This document shows, piece after piece, positions 16,428 to 25,394 of a stretch of 64,000 bases of DNA (the stretch's first letter is position 1; each line of letters begins with the position of its first letter). A model generated the notes under the pieces. That model was not told where the DNA came from. It did not search any database and saw nothing but the letters and a program-made list of their open reading frames with translations. The translations under genes were made by a program, and so were the position numbers. Source of the DNA: Palsa-504 sp963789225. GTDB lineage: Bacteria > Actinomycetota > Actinomycetes > Streptosporangiales > Streptosporangiaceae. Location of the stretch: assembly GCA_963789225.1 (NCBI GenBank), contig CAWBKD010000046.1, positions 310,001 to 374,000 of the forward strand, in the 5' to 3' direction.

Positions 16428-17190
16428 TTAGCCGTAGTACTTCAGGTGCGGCCACAGCGTGCGCCAGCTAGCTACGGGGCCGGTGCAGACGCCGATCTGA
16501 ATATCCGTCCAGTCGTTCTGCACGTGGTAGGGCGGGTTGTAGGTGGTCAGCAGGCGGCAGCTAGCGAAGTAGGGCCGCAGCCGGCTGAGCGCGTCGACCA
16601 CGAGTACCGTCCGGTCGGAGGCCGATCAGCAGCAAGGCCACCAGGTTGTCGGCCTCGAGCCCGACACCAGCCGCGGCGCCCGCCGCAAGCCACCAGCGCG
16701 GCCGGCGCCGTAGCAGTGCCGTGCTGACGCACAGCAGGACCGCTGCCCAGGCGAGCAGGTCCAGCGGTGTGGTGTTGCCGACGTGCACGGCGCCGATGAC
16801 GACGGGAGCACACGCGGTGGTGAGGGCGGCGAGCACCCGGCCGAAGCGGCCCGCGCCGAACAGGGCGGCGAGCCTGGCCGCCATGATCACGACGGCCCCG
16901 CCGGCCAGCGCCGGGATGATCCTGATGGCCGTCGGGCTGACGCCGAGTATGTCGGTGATCCGAGTCAGCAGCGGAGCTAGCGGTGGCTGGTCGACGTAGC
17001 CGAGCGCGAGATGGTGCCCCGCGACGATGAAGTACAGCTCGTCTTGCTGGAAGCCGTACCGGCCGCTCACCGCGAGCTCGACCGCCACGAATACCGCCGC
17101 GATCACCCACACCAGTACCGGCACGCGATCGGAGCGGGGCACCGAGGGCAGCGGCGCCGGGCCGTCTGTCGTGACAGTCGTCTGTGGACG
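16428..17190 (-). pseudogene. Glycosyltransferase family 39-like membrane protein, internally deleted
   Basis: The N-terminal part is clear: VPVLVWVIAAVFVAVELA, then GFQQDELYFIVAGHHLALGY and VDQPPLAPLLTRI, the catalytic-loop signature of bacterial ArnT/PMT-like family-39 proteins, followed by two or three membrane segments. Near 16620 the frame breaks; in the next frame RTVLVVDALSRLRPYF, YNPPYHVQNDWTD and PHLKYYG end at a TAA at 16428-16430, which is the normal C-terminus. Several hundred residues between are missing, so this is an internal deletion plus frameshift. No start codon sits at the expected N-terminus either. Confidence 0.75.
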
Positions 17191-17505
17191 CGAGGCTTGC
17201 GGGTGGCCGGCGATGCTGCCGGGCTGATTCCGTTCCAGGTAGCTGCCCAGCTGCTCGAAGGATCCCGCGCGGGCCATGTCGAACCATGCGGACTCCAGCT
17301 CCGGCATCTCCGCGGCGCACCGCTCGATCACCGCAAGTAGTGGCCGGTAGTGCTCGATGAGGGCGTAGCGCTCCGCGACGATCTCCCGCAGTTCCTCAGC
17401 CACGTCAGCCGGCTCCTCCTCGGCCAGCGCCGCCCGGATACGGGGCAGCTGGACGCGGTGTTGTCGCGCCGCGACCGGAATCCGCTCCGGGCGCCTCGGC
17501 CTCTT
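17191..17505 (-). other. Uncertain coding remnant ahead of the GT39 pseudogene
   Basis: An open minus frame continuous with the GT39 fragment encodes QLPRIRAALAEEEPAD, IVAERYALIEHYRPLLAVIE and AWFDMARAGSFEQLGSYLE. It reads like real helical protein rather than antisense noise, but no clear start is present (GTG at DVAEEL is possible) and I do not recognise it. Confidence 0.35.
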
Positions 17506-17506
17506 A

Positions 17507-18652
17507 TCAGTAGCCGAACGGGTGATGGTAGTGGAGCACGAGTCCCACCACGAGGCCCAGCGCCGCCACGCCCGCCGCGACCGCTCCGAACCTCTGCCGG
17601 CCCCGGTACGCCGTGACGCCCAGCAGGATGCCCAGGACTCCCCACACCACCGGCGCGGCGAAGAAGGCCACGACGCCGAGGATGAACGCCAGGACGCTCG
17701 CGCCGCCGACCAGCCTGGGGTGCATGAACCGTGCGCCCCTGGCCCGCTGCTGCGGGCTGAGCTTGGCGGGGTTGAGGAACTGACCGCCCTTGGCCTGTAC
17801 CCACCGCCTGGCGGGGTCGTCGGCCGGGTACAGGCATCCGCATACGGTGCAGGAGGTGAACCGCATCCGCCTGCCGATCTTGCCTGCCGTGCTTCGTTCG
17901 GGCATGGGCAGCCTGGCCGTCGGGCCGAGCCAGACCCCAGTGATGACCTCGAAGACGTCCTGGATCGTCTTCCTGCCGTCATGGGCGCAGTCCGCAATGA
18001 TCCGTTCCCGGCGCGACACGGGGGTCCGCGGGCCGAACAACCCGGTTTCCCTGGGGTCCTTGGCCGGGGGGTGAGCGGGGTCCAGCGGCTTCCCGGAGTC
18101 CTGGGCGGCCAGCAGGGCCAGTTCGTTCCGCGCGCGCAGGTTCCCGAGGTCCGCGGCCTGGTGCAGCCAGTTCCTGGCCGCCTGCGGATCCTCGTCGAGC
18201 AGTAGCTCACCCAGCAGGGCCATGCCCGTGTGGTCGCCCAGGTCGGCCAGCCTGGTGTACCAGTCCCTGGCCGCCGCGCGGTTCCCGTCGCCGGCCAGCA
18301 GCTTGCCCAGGTACAACATGGCGGCGGTGTCGCCCCGGTCGGCCGCCTGCCCGGCTAGCCGCTCGGCACGCGGGCGGTCCTGGTGCTCCACCAGGACCGC
18401 CTCGACCACCATCGCATGAAGGTTGCCCCCGTCGGCCGCCCGCTGGACCCACTCCCGCGCATCATGGTGACGATGATCTTCCAGCGCGCCCGCTACCGCG
18501 TACAGCTGCGGGAACTGATTACCAGCGGGGCTGGCCGGGGTCACCGTCAGGCCGAGGAGCCTGACCGCGTACTCCCACATCGCCTCCGCGTCGCCGGCCT
18601 CGGCAGCTTGCCTGAGCGCATCAGCCTGCTCGCTCACCGCATCCGTACTCAT
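17507..18652 (-). CDS. Sel1/TPR-repeat protein with C-terminal membrane segments
   Basis: The 381-residue product starts MSTDAVSEQADALRQAAEAGD. Residues about 10-190 form Sel1-like repeats, with units such as AREWVQRAADGGNLHAM, AERLAGQAADRGDTAAM, ARDWYTRLADLGDHTGM and ARNWLHQAADLGNLRA. A middle cysteine cluster (CTVCGC) may bind metal, and the C-terminus has two hydrophobic stretches (VLAFILGVVAFFAAPVVWG and GVAALGLVVGLVLHY) ending HHPFGY. It is probably a membrane-anchored scaffold with its repeats in the cytoplasm. No partner is indicated by the neighbours. Confidence 0.72.
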   Translation of the reverse strand: MSTDAVSEQADALRQAAEAGDAEAMWEYAVRLLGLTVTPASPAGNQFPQLYAVAGALEDHRHHDAREWVQRAADGGNLHAMVVEAVLVEHQDRPRAERLAGQAADRGDTAAMLYLGKLLAGDGNRAAARDWYTRLADLGDHTGMALLGELLLDEDPQAARNWLHQAADLGNLRARNELALLAAQDSGKPLDPAHPPAKDPRETGLFGPRTPVSRRERIIADCAHDGRKTIQDVFEVITGVWLGPTARLPMPERSTAGKIGRRMRFTSCTVCGCLYPADDPARRWVQAKGGQFLNPAKLSPQQRARGARFMHPRLVGGASVLAFILGVVAFFAAPVVWGVLGILLGVTAYRGRQRFGAVAAGVAALGLVVGLVLHYHHPFGY

Positions 18653-18777
18653 GACCCACCCCTACCTCTGACCCACCCCACCCCATCGGGCCCCACCGGC
18701 CCGTGCTCCCGAGTATCCCGCTGACCGATCATGATCGAAAGACCGGAACTGAGCGGCAGCAGCGCGATTCGTGCCGG

Positions 18778-19230
18778 TCACCCTGCCAGCTCGGCCGCCA
18801 GCAGCGCGCCCAGTTCCCAGCAGGCCGCCAGGTCAGCCTTACTCGGCGGACCCGTGACGCAGACCGGCGGCCGGACCGCCCGCCACTGCAGGCCTGCGGT
18901 GATCGACTCAACCGCCCGCACCGCGCCGCCGGTGTCCGAGGCGCCGTGCACGTACAGGCCGTAGGGCCGGCGCCGGGTCGCCTCCAGGCACGGGTAGTAG
19001 ATGCCGTCGAAGAAGTGCTTGAGCGCGCCGGACATGTAGCCGATGTTGGCCGGGGTGCCGAGCAGGTAGCCGTCGGCCTTGAGCACGTCGGCCGCGGCCG
19101 CGGTCAGGGCCGGCCTGATAATGACCTCAACGCCGTCAACCTGGTCGGTGCGTGCCCCGCTGGCCGCTGCCTCGAACATTTCCTGCAGGGCCGGCGATGG
19201 CGTGTGATGTACGACCAGCAACCTCGGCAT
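18778..19230 (-). CDS. Flavodoxin family protein
   Basis: The 150-residue product has an N-terminal flavodoxin strand and phosphate loop (LLVVHHTPSPALQEMFEAA), a YLLGTPANIGYMSGALKHFFD segment that forms the second flavin-contact loop, and YGLYVHGASDTGGA near residue 95. It should bind FMN and act as a small NAD(P)H:quinone or electron-transfer protein. It is divergent from the enoyl-CoA hydratase-like gene with 44 bp between starts. Confidence 0.8.
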   Translation of the reverse strand: MPRLLVVHHTPSPALQEMFEAAASGARTDQVDGVEVIIRPALTAAAADVLKADGYLLGTPANIGYMSGALKHFFDGIYYPCLEATRRRPYGLYVHGASDTGGAVRAVESITAGLQWRAVRPPVCVTGPPSKADLAACWELGALLAAELAG

Positions 19231-19274
19231 GAGCGCTGAGCTTAGACCGCGAGGCCGACGGGAAGGGACAGAAA

Positions 19275-20054
19275 ATGGGCTTCGAACACATCCTGGTCGA
19301 GCGTTCCGGCGAGTTCGCCACCGTCACGATGAACCGGCCGCAGCGCCGCAACGCCTTGTCGCTCGACCATATGCGCGAGCTGATCACGGCGTTCGCCGAC
19401 CTCGGGAACAGCGATGCCCTGGGCATCGTGCTGGCGGGGAACGGCCCGGTGTTCTCCGCCGGGCATGACTTCGCCGATGTCGTCGACGGCGACCTGGCGC
19501 AGGTCCGCTCGCTGCTGATGACGTGCACGCAGCTGATGACCCTGATCGAGCAGGTCCCCCAGCCGGTCGTGGCGCGGGTGCACGGGCTGGCCACGGCGGC
19601 CGGGTGCCAGCTGGTGGCGAGCGCGGACCTGGCGGTGGCCAGCGAGGAGGCGGGCTTCGCGGCGCCGGGCGGCAAGGGCGGCTGGTTCTGCCATACCCCG
19701 ATGGTGGCGATCGCGCGGAACATCGGGCGCAAGCGGGCGGCGGAGATGGCCATGTCCGGTGATGTCATCGACGCGCGCACTGCGCTGGACTGGGGGCTGG
19801 TCAACAAGGTCGTGCCCGCCGCGCAGCTCGACACCGCCGTCCAGGACCTGCTCGAGCGGGTCACCCGCGGATCGGCGGAAAGCAAGGGCATCGGGAAGCA
19901 GGCGCTCTACGCGCAGATCGACCTGGACCAGCCGAAGGCCTACGCCTACGCCATCGAGGTCATGGCCGCGACCAGTCAGCTACCGGACGCGCGGGAAGGG
20001 ATGCGAGCGTTCCTGGACAAGCGCAAGCCGCAGTGGCGCCGCGGCCGGCCGTAG
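19275..20054 (+). CDS. Enoyl-CoA hydratase/isomerase family protein, ECHDC3-like
   Basis: The 259-residue product has the crotonase fold: VTMNRPQRRNALS, the oxyanion-hole motif GPVFSAGHDFADV near residue 60, and VARVHGLATAAGCQLVAS near 105. The two catalytic glutamates of true enoyl-CoA hydratases are not present: the GCE position reads GCQ, and the PE position reads PG (FAAPGGKGGWF). The same pattern occurs in ECHDC3-type proteins. It probably binds an acyl-CoA but may not hydrate it. GGAAGGGA lies upstream of ATG 19275. Confidence 0.8.
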   Translation: MGFEHILVERSGEFATVTMNRPQRRNALSLDHMRELITAFADLGNSDALGIVLAGNGPVFSAGHDFADVVDGDLAQVRSLLMTCTQLMTLIEQVPQPVVARVHGLATAAGCQLVASADLAVASEEAGFAAPGGKGGWFCHTPMVAIARNIGRKRAAEMAMSGDVIDARTALDWGLVNKVVPAAQLDTAVQDLLERVTRGSAESKGIGKQALYAQIDLDQPKAYAYAIEVMAATSQLPDAREGMRAFLDKRKPQWRRGRP

Positions 20055-20086
20055 GCGGCCGTGCGGCGGGATCACCGCTGTAGGGT

Positions 20087-20257
20087 CAGCGCCTGTGCAG
20101 CAACCCGGACTGCCAGTGGGCGTTCTACGACCGGTCGCACAGCCGCCGGGGCGCCTGGTGCGATATGGCCTCGTGCGGTAACCGGCTGAAGAACCGGAAC
20201 CTTCGGGCCCGTCGCCGCCCGGCCGAAGCCGCGGAGGAGACCGTTACGGTCAGCTGA
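20087..20257 (+). pseudogene. C-terminal fragment of a CGNR zinc-finger (ABATE-type) regulator
   Basis: The frame ending at the TGA 20255-20257 encodes CSNPDCQWAFYDRSHSRRG then WCDMASCGNRLKNR, the four-cysteine CGNR zinc finger. An in-frame TAG lies at 20081-20083 with no start between, and the N-terminal ligand-binding ABATE domain is absent, so this is a relic. Confidence 0.75.
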
Positions 20258-20260
20258 CCG

Positions 20261-21958
20261 TCACAGGTTGCCGGACCCGTGCACGGGCGGCCCGTGCAGA
20301 TCGTCCAGCAGGTTCTTGTGCCACACCATGACGACGAACGCACCGACGCGGTAGGTGGCGGCCGGGCGACCGAACGCCGCCACCAGGTCGCGGTACGGGA
20401 TGTCGGAGCGAGGGCCGTCGATCCCCGTGTTCACGACATAGTTGGCGTAGTGCAGCCGCGGGTCAGCCCAGGACGCCTCGGACTGGTAGTCGCGCGGGCG
20501 CGCACCGGTCGGTTCCCAGGACGCCGTGACCAGCAGCAGGCGGCCGCCGCTGTCGAGCGTCGTGACGTTGTCCTCGGTGTAGACGCCGAGCCCGGTATCC
20601 AGGTGGTGCGCGACCAGCCAGTCGGCCAGGGTCTGGTTGGGTGCGGGCTGGGCGGGCTGCACGGCCGCGAAGCCGAGGGCTGCCGCGTAGCAGGCCAGGG
20701 CCACGGCCGCCGCCGGGGCAATGACGCGCGGCCTGGCCTTTACCGCCTCGCCGGCCAGCAGGCGCCCGGCCAGCACGGCCCCGAAGGGCAGCACCTGGGC
20801 GATCTCCCTGGTGTCGAAGATCGAGACGGGCAGGCTGCTGATCACGTACCCGGCCAGGTTGACGACGATAGCGACCACCAGGACCTGGACGAGCAGGTCA
20901 TCGCGGCTGAAAAAGCGCCGCAAGGCGCGGCACACCGCCCAGGCGACCAGGCCGGCGCCGAGCAGGTGGAACCAGACGATCACGACCTCCGCCCCCTGCG
21001 GGTGGTCGAACACGTCGGCCCCGAACAGCGCGAGGAAGCCCTCCCCGGCCAGCCTCAGGTGCAGGCCGACGTGCGCCGCCTTGACCAGGCCCTGGACCGG
21101 AGCCAGGAGCGCGAACCCGCCGAGGCGCCCGATGACCCGCAGGACGAGCGTCGCGAGGCCCGCGGCCACGACAGAAGCCGCGATCAGCGACACCTCGAAC
21201 CACTGGGCCGCCAGCGTGGTCCCGCGCACCACGAGTCCGCGGCAGACCCGGATGGCGCACACGGCCGCCAGCGGGATGACCGCGACGACGAGCGTCAGCG
21301 AATCCCCGATCATCGCCCAGGTGAGCATCAGCCCGATGACCAGCGGCGTCCACCAGCGCCGCGGCGCACGGTCCAGGACCAGGAACGTGACCAGTAGCGG
21401 GACCCCGGTGCCAACGTGGTCGGGTGACCCCAGCAGGACGTAAATCGGGTCGCCGAGCTGGGGCGCCAGCATGACGCCTGATGCGATCAGCGCCCTGGCC
21501 ACCCCTTCCCGGCCCGCCTGCCTGCCCTTGGCGACCAGCCCGGCCAGCAGCGTCAGCAGCGTGTAGGTGAACGCGGCCGACACGTGGACCACGGACGGGC
21601 CGAGGCCGCGGATCAGCTCCACGGCAACGTACTCCGGCAGCTCGGTCGTGTAGAACGAGACGTCGGTGAGGGTCCAGCCGCGCAGCAGCGGGTTGCCGTG
21701 CAGCATGGCCCAGGCCTCGAGGGCGTTGGACGCGCCGTCGGGCGCCACCATCTGAGTGGCCGACACGCGCCAGTAGCACAAGAACAGGACGACGCCGGCG
21801 ATCGCGTACGCGACGATCCAGGCCACCGGTCCGCGGGCAGCCCAGCCGGGCCCCGGGCCCCGGCCGCCCGTGGCTCGGCTGCCGCTGGTCCCGTCCGGGA
21901 GGGGTTCGGCGACGACGGCGGCCGGGCGCCCAGGCACTCCGGCGTCCTCAGCGGCCAC
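20261..21958 (-). CDS. Polytopic membrane protein of the recN operon
   Basis: The product is about 565 residues with roughly ten hydrophobic segments, for example VAWIVAYAIAGVVLFLCYW, VSAAFTYTLLTLLAGLVA, VPLLVTFLVLD and LVVAVIPLAAVCAI, and a long extracellular-looking C-terminal part containing YTEDNVTTLDSGGRLLLVTASW. The pattern resembles polytopic GT-C-like glycosyltransferases or sugar-lipid-handling proteins, but I see no acidic catalytic motif that proves it. GTG 21958 overlaps the recN stop by 11 bp behind a GGAGG site, so it should be translated with recN. Confidence 0.75.
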   Translation of the reverse strand: MAAEDAGVPGRPAAVVAEPLPDGTSGSRATGGRGPGPGWAARGPVAWIVAYAIAGVVLFLCYWRVSATQMVAPDGASNALEAWAMLHGNPLLRGWTLTDVSFYTTELPEYVAVELIRGLGPSVVHVSAAFTYTLLTLLAGLVAKGRQAGREGVARALIASGVMLAPQLGDPIYVLLGSPDHVGTGVPLLVTFLVLDRAPRRWWTPLVIGLMLTWAMIGDSLTLVVAVIPLAAVCAIRVCRGLVVRGTTLAAQWFEVSLIAASVVAAGLATLVLRVIGRLGGFALLAPVQGLVKAAHVGLHLRLAGEGFLALFGADVFDHPQGAEVVIVWFHLLGAGLVAWAVCRALRRFFSRDDLLVQVLVVAIVVNLAGYVISSLPVSIFDTREIAQVLPFGAVLAGRLLAGEAVKARPRVIAPAAAVALACYAAALGFAAVQPAQPAPNQTLADWLVAHHLDTGLGVYTEDNVTTLDSGGRLLLVTASWEPTGARPRDYQSEASWADPRLHYANYVVNTGIDGPRSDIPYRDLVAAFGRPAATYRVGAFVVMVWHKNLLDDLHGPPVHGSGNL

Positions 21959-23684
21959 CGGCCGCCTCCAGGGCCTCGCGCTCCTGCGCCGCGAGGATGA
22001 GGAGTTCCTCGGCGTGCGCCTGGCCGAACTCGGAGTCCTCCAGGCCGGCCAGCATCCGGGACAGCTCCCGCACCCGGGCCTGCTGGCCCAGCCGTACCAC
22101 CCCGCTGGCGGTGACCAGGCCGTCGCCCGACTTCTCCACCACCAGGTGGTTGTCGGCGAACGCCGCAACCTGAGGCAGGTGGGTGACGGCGATCACCTGG
22201 GCCGAACGCGCCAGCCGGGCCAGCCTGCGCCCGACCTCGACCGCGGCCTTGCCGCCCACCCCGGCGTCGACCTCGTCGAACACGAACGTCGGCACCGGGT
22301 CCGCGCCGGCGAAGACCACCTCGATGGCGAGCATGACGCGGGACAGCTCACCGCCGGAGGCACCCTTGTGCAGCGGCAGCGGCGGCGCGCCCGGATGCGC
22401 GGCGAGCTTGATCTCCACGTCGTCGGCACCGTGTGGGCCGGGCGCGTCCAGTTCGGTGACCACGGCGGTCAGCGAGGCGTGCGGCATGGCCAGGTCGGTC
22501 AGCTCAGCCGTCACTGCCGTGGCGAACCGCGCCGCGGCGGCCGACCGCAGCGCCGTCAGGCGGGCGGCCAGCGAGGTCACCTCCTCCGCCAGCGACGACT
22601 CCTCCGCGGCCAGCGCCGCGATCTTGTCGTCGGCCCCCTCAAGCTCGGCGAGCCGCAAGCCCGCCTGCTCGGCCCAGTCGAGCACGCCCGCGACGTCGCC
22701 GGTCACGCCACCGTACGCCCGGGCCAGCCGGCCGAGCGCCGCGCGGCGCTCCTGGACCGCAGCGAGCCTGGCCGGGTCGGCGTCCAGCGCGTCGGTGTAC
22801 GACGCGAGCTCCGCGGCCACGTCGGACAGCAGGTAAGTGGCCTCGGTCAGGCGACCGGCGAGCCCGGCCAGGAGCGGGTCGTGCGCGCGGACCCCCTCCA
22901 GCGCGCGGCCCGCGATCCCGAGCAGGGTCAGGGCGTCCGAGCCCTCCGCGGAGCCCGACGCCGGGTCACCGAGCAGCGCCTCGTGCGCGGTCGTGGCCGC
23001 CGCGTGGAGGTCGTCGGCGTTCGAGAGCCGCTCGTCCTCGGCGAGCAGCGCCGCGTCCTCGCCGGCCACCGGCCGCACCGCGTCGACCTCGGCCAGGCCG
23101 CGCCGCAGCTTATCCGCCTCGGCCGCCCGCTCCCGCTCCGCGAGCGTCAGGGCCTCCAGCTCCTCGCGGACCGAACGGTGCCGCGTGAACACCCGCCGGT
23201 AGTCCGACAGGGCGACGGCCACCTCGGGCCCGCCGAACCTGTCCAGCGCGTCGCGCTGCCGCCCCGGCTTGAGCAGCTGCTGCTGGTCGGACTGGCCGTG
23301 CACGGCGACCAGGTCGTCGGCCAGCACCTGGAGCAGCGAGACCGGCACGGCCCGGCCGCCCGCGAACGCGCGCGACCGGCCCTCGGTCGTGACCGAGCGG
23401 CTGAGCACCAGCGAGGTACCGCCGTCGTCGAGTTCTCCCCCGGCGTCCTCGACCTCGCGCGCCACCTCCGGCGAGACCAGCAGCCGCCCCTCCACCGCCG
23501 CGCGCCCCGCGCCGGGGCGGACCCGCGCCGGATCGGCCCGGCCGCCGAACAGCAGCGCCAGCGCCGTCACCACCATGGTCTTGCCTGCCCCGGTCTCGCC
23601 GGTCAGCACGGTGAAGCCCGACGAGAGCTCAAGCACCGCCTCGTCGATGACGCCAAGTCCGTTGATGCGGACTTCCTCAAGCAT
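21948..23684 (-). CDS. recN: DNA repair protein RecN
   Basis: The 578-residue product is the SMC-like ATPase of double-strand break repair. It starts MLEEVRINGLGVIDEAVLEL, has Walker A GETGAGKT near residue 35, a central coiled region, the ABC signature SGGELSRVMLAIE near 460 and Walker B with D-loop FVFDEVDAGVGGKAA, followed by VIAVTHLPQVAAFAD. Length and order are normal. ATG 23684 overlaps the end of nadK by 8 bp, so the two are coupled. In many actinomycetes the next gene is steA; here it is a membrane protein. Confidence 0.95.
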   Translation of the reverse strand: MLEEVRINGLGVIDEAVLELSSGFTVLTGETGAGKTMVVTALALLFGGRADPARVRPGAGRAAVEGRLLVSPEVAREVEDAGGELDDGGTSLVLSRSVTTEGRSRAFAGGRAVPVSLLQVLADDLVAVHGQSDQQQLLKPGRQRDALDRFGGPEVAVALSDYRRVFTRHRSVREELEALTLAERERAAEADKLRRGLAEVDAVRPVAGEDAALLAEDERLSNADDLHAAATTAHEALLGDPASGSAEGSDALTLLGIAGRALEGVRAHDPLLAGLAGRLTEATYLLSDVAAELASYTDALDADPARLAAVQERRAALGRLARAYGGVTGDVAGVLDWAEQAGLRLAELEGADDKIAALAAEESSLAEEVTSLAARLTALRSAAAARFATAVTAELTDLAMPHASLTAVVTELDAPGPHGADDVEIKLAAHPGAPPLPLHKGASGGELSRVMLAIEVVFAGADPVPTFVFDEVDAGVGGKAAVEVGRRLARLARSAQVIAVTHLPQVAAFADNHLVVEKSGDGLVTASGVVRLGQQARVRELSRMLAGLEDSEFGQAHAEELLILAAQEREALEAAGGR

Positions 23685-24600
23685 GCTCTCCAGCGTCCTC
23701 CCAGCTACGGCCGCGCCAGCCGGCCACGGGCAGGCCGAACTTGGCCACCAGCCGGTCGGTGAACCGGCCGCCCCGCGCCCCTGGGGCCGGGAGCCGCGCC
23801 AGCAGCACCGGCCGCGCGCCCCGGCGGACCTCCACCCGGGCGCCGGGCGGCAAGTCGACCTTACGCCGACCATCGCACCACAAAACCGCGCCCGATGTCT
23901 CGGGCGCCACGATCAGCTCCACCGCCAGGACCGACTCCGGAGACACCACCATCGGCGGAGCGAACAGCGCGTGGGCGCTGATCGGGACCATGAGCAGCGC
24001 CTCTACCTCGGGCCACACGATCGGGCCGCCCGCGGAGAAGGCGTACGCCGTCGACCCGGTGGGGGTCGAGCACACCACCCCGTCGCAGCCCCAGCGGGAC
24101 AGCGGGCGCCCGTCGACCTCGATGATCAGCTCGATCATCCGCTCCCGCGCCGCCTTCTCCACCGTGGCCTCGTTCAGCGCCCAGGTGGACGCGATCGCCG
24201 AGCCGTTACTGCCCACGGCCACGTCGATGGTCATCCGCTCCTCGACCACGTACTGCCGCGCCACCACGCGGTCGACCAGGTCGGCCAGCCCGTCCGGTTC
24301 GGCTTCGGCGAGGAACCCGACGTGGCCGACGTTCACGCCGATCAGCGGCACGCCGGCCGGACGGGCCAGTTCGGCGGCGCGGAGCAGGGCGCCGTCGCCG
24401 CCCAGGACGATGATCAGCTCGGCGCCCCCGGCCGCGTCCGGGCCGGGCGGCACCTCGTGCACGCCCGGTGAGCTGAACTCACCAGCCAGCGTGCGGACGG
24501 CGATGTCGGCGGCGATCAGCCGCTCCGCCACGCGCCGGGCGGCGCGCAGCGCAGTCTGCTTCCCCGTGTGCGCCGTCACCAGGACGGTCCGGTCTCCCAC
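23677..24600 (-). CDS. nadK: NAD kinase
   Basis: The product is about 307 residues from GTG 24600, whose G is shared with the tlyA stop (TAGTG). It has the NAD kinase motifs LGGDGALLRAAEL (GGDG) near residue 75, VNVGHVGFLAE, the NE/D dinucleotide-binding region ALNEATVEK, and the SxTGSTAYAFSAGGPIV block. It phosphorylates NAD to NADP in the cytoplasm and is also called ppnK. The frame extends upstream, but only into tlyA. Confidence 0.93.
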   Translation of the reverse strand: MGDRTVLVTAHTGKQTALRAARRVAERLIAADIAVRTLAGEFSSPGVHEVPPGPDAAGGAELIIVLGGDGALLRAAELARPAGVPLIGVNVGHVGFLAEAEPDGLADLVDRVVARQYVVEERMTIDVAVGSNGSAIASTWALNEATVEKAARERMIELIIEVDGRPLSRWGCDGVVCSTPTGSTAYAFSAGGPIVWPEVEALLMVPISAHALFAPPMVVSPESVLAVELIVAPETSGAVLWCDGRRKVDLPPGARVEVRRGARPVLLARLPAPGARGGRFTDRLVAKFGLPVAGWRGRSWEDAGEHA

Positions 24601-25394
24601 TACCTGGGTCCCTCCTCGATTGCCCGGGCGAGCTGGTCCTCCTCCAGCGGCGGCGCCCCCCGGCGCAGCCACACGAAGTACTCCACGTTCCCCGCGGGTC
24701 CCGGCAGCGGGCTCGCCGTAACCCCTCTGACCCCGAGGCCAAGCTCACCCGCCGCGTCGCATACCTTTCTAATCGCAGCCGAACGATCGTTGGTATCTCT
24801 GACCACACCACCCGGGCCCACCCGGTCTTTGCCCACCTCGAATTGCGGTTTCACCAGCAAGACGAAATCCGCGTCTGGCGTGGCGCACGCGACCAGCGCG
24901 GGGAGCACGAGCGTGAGCGAGATGAACGACAGGTCGGCCACCACCAGATCCGGCACCGGGGTCACGCGCTCGAGCATCCGCACGTTGACCCGGTCCATGA
25001 CGGTGACCCGCGGGTCCGTGCGCAGCGACCACGCGAGCTGGCCGTACCCCACGTCGGCCGCCACTACGTGCGCGGCTCCCGCCCGCAGCAGCACGTCGGT
25101 GAAGCCGCCGGTGGAGGCGCCCGCGTCCAGGCACGACCGCCCCGCGACGGACAGGTCGGCGAAGGCGGCCAGCGCCCCGGCCAGCTTGTACCCGCCGCGC
25201 GATACGTAGCGGGGCTCGCCGGGGTCCGCCACCGTGATCGGCGCGTCCCTGGTCACCTGGGTGGCGGGTTTGGCCGCCTGCTGCCCGGCCACGGCCACCA
25301 GCCCGGCCGCGACCAGTTCGCCCGCCTGTTCCCTGGACCTGGCCAGGCCCCGCCTGACCAGCTCCGCGTCAAGCCTGACCCGCGGTGCGGTCAA
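24600..25394 (-). CDS. tlyA: TlyA family 16S/23S rRNA 2'-O-methyltransferase
   Basis: The 264-residue product has an N-terminal S4-like RNA-binding domain (RLDAELVRRGLARSREQA) and a C-terminal FtsJ/RrmJ-type methyltransferase with CLDAGASTGGFTDVLLRAGA as SAM motif I, ADVGYGQLAWSLR, and VVADLSFISL. It methylates rRNA cytidines; loss confers capreomycin resistance in mycobacteria. The start is TTG 25394, overlapping the stop of the upstream small gene as TTGA. It is the second gene of a five-gene operon. Confidence 0.93.
   Translation of the reverse strand: MTAPRVRLDAELVRRGLARSREQAGELVAAGLVAVAGQQAAKPATQVTRDAPITVADPGEPRYVSRGGYKLAGALAAFADLSVAGRSCLDAGASTGGFTDVLLRAGAAHVVAADVGYGQLAWSLRTDPRVTVMDRVNVRMLERVTPVPDLVVADLSFISLTLVLPALVACATPDADFVLLVKPQFEVGKDRVGPGGVVRDTNDRSAAIRKVCDAAGELGLGVRGVTASPLPGPAGNVEYFVWLRRGAPPLEEDQLARAIEEGPR

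Noticed and set aside
16561..18210. A single 549-residue minus-strand protein
   Set aside because: It merges antisense of the Sel1 gene, an unidentified remnant and the GT39 N-terminus; no single protein has this order.
21959..22168. 70-residue upstream extension of the membrane protein into recN
   Set aside because: It lies inside recN in another frame; GTG 21958 with GGAGG is a better start.
23685..23873. 63-residue upstream extension of recN
   Set aside because: It is in nadK DNA and lacks RecN similarity; MLEEVRIN at 23684 is the family start.
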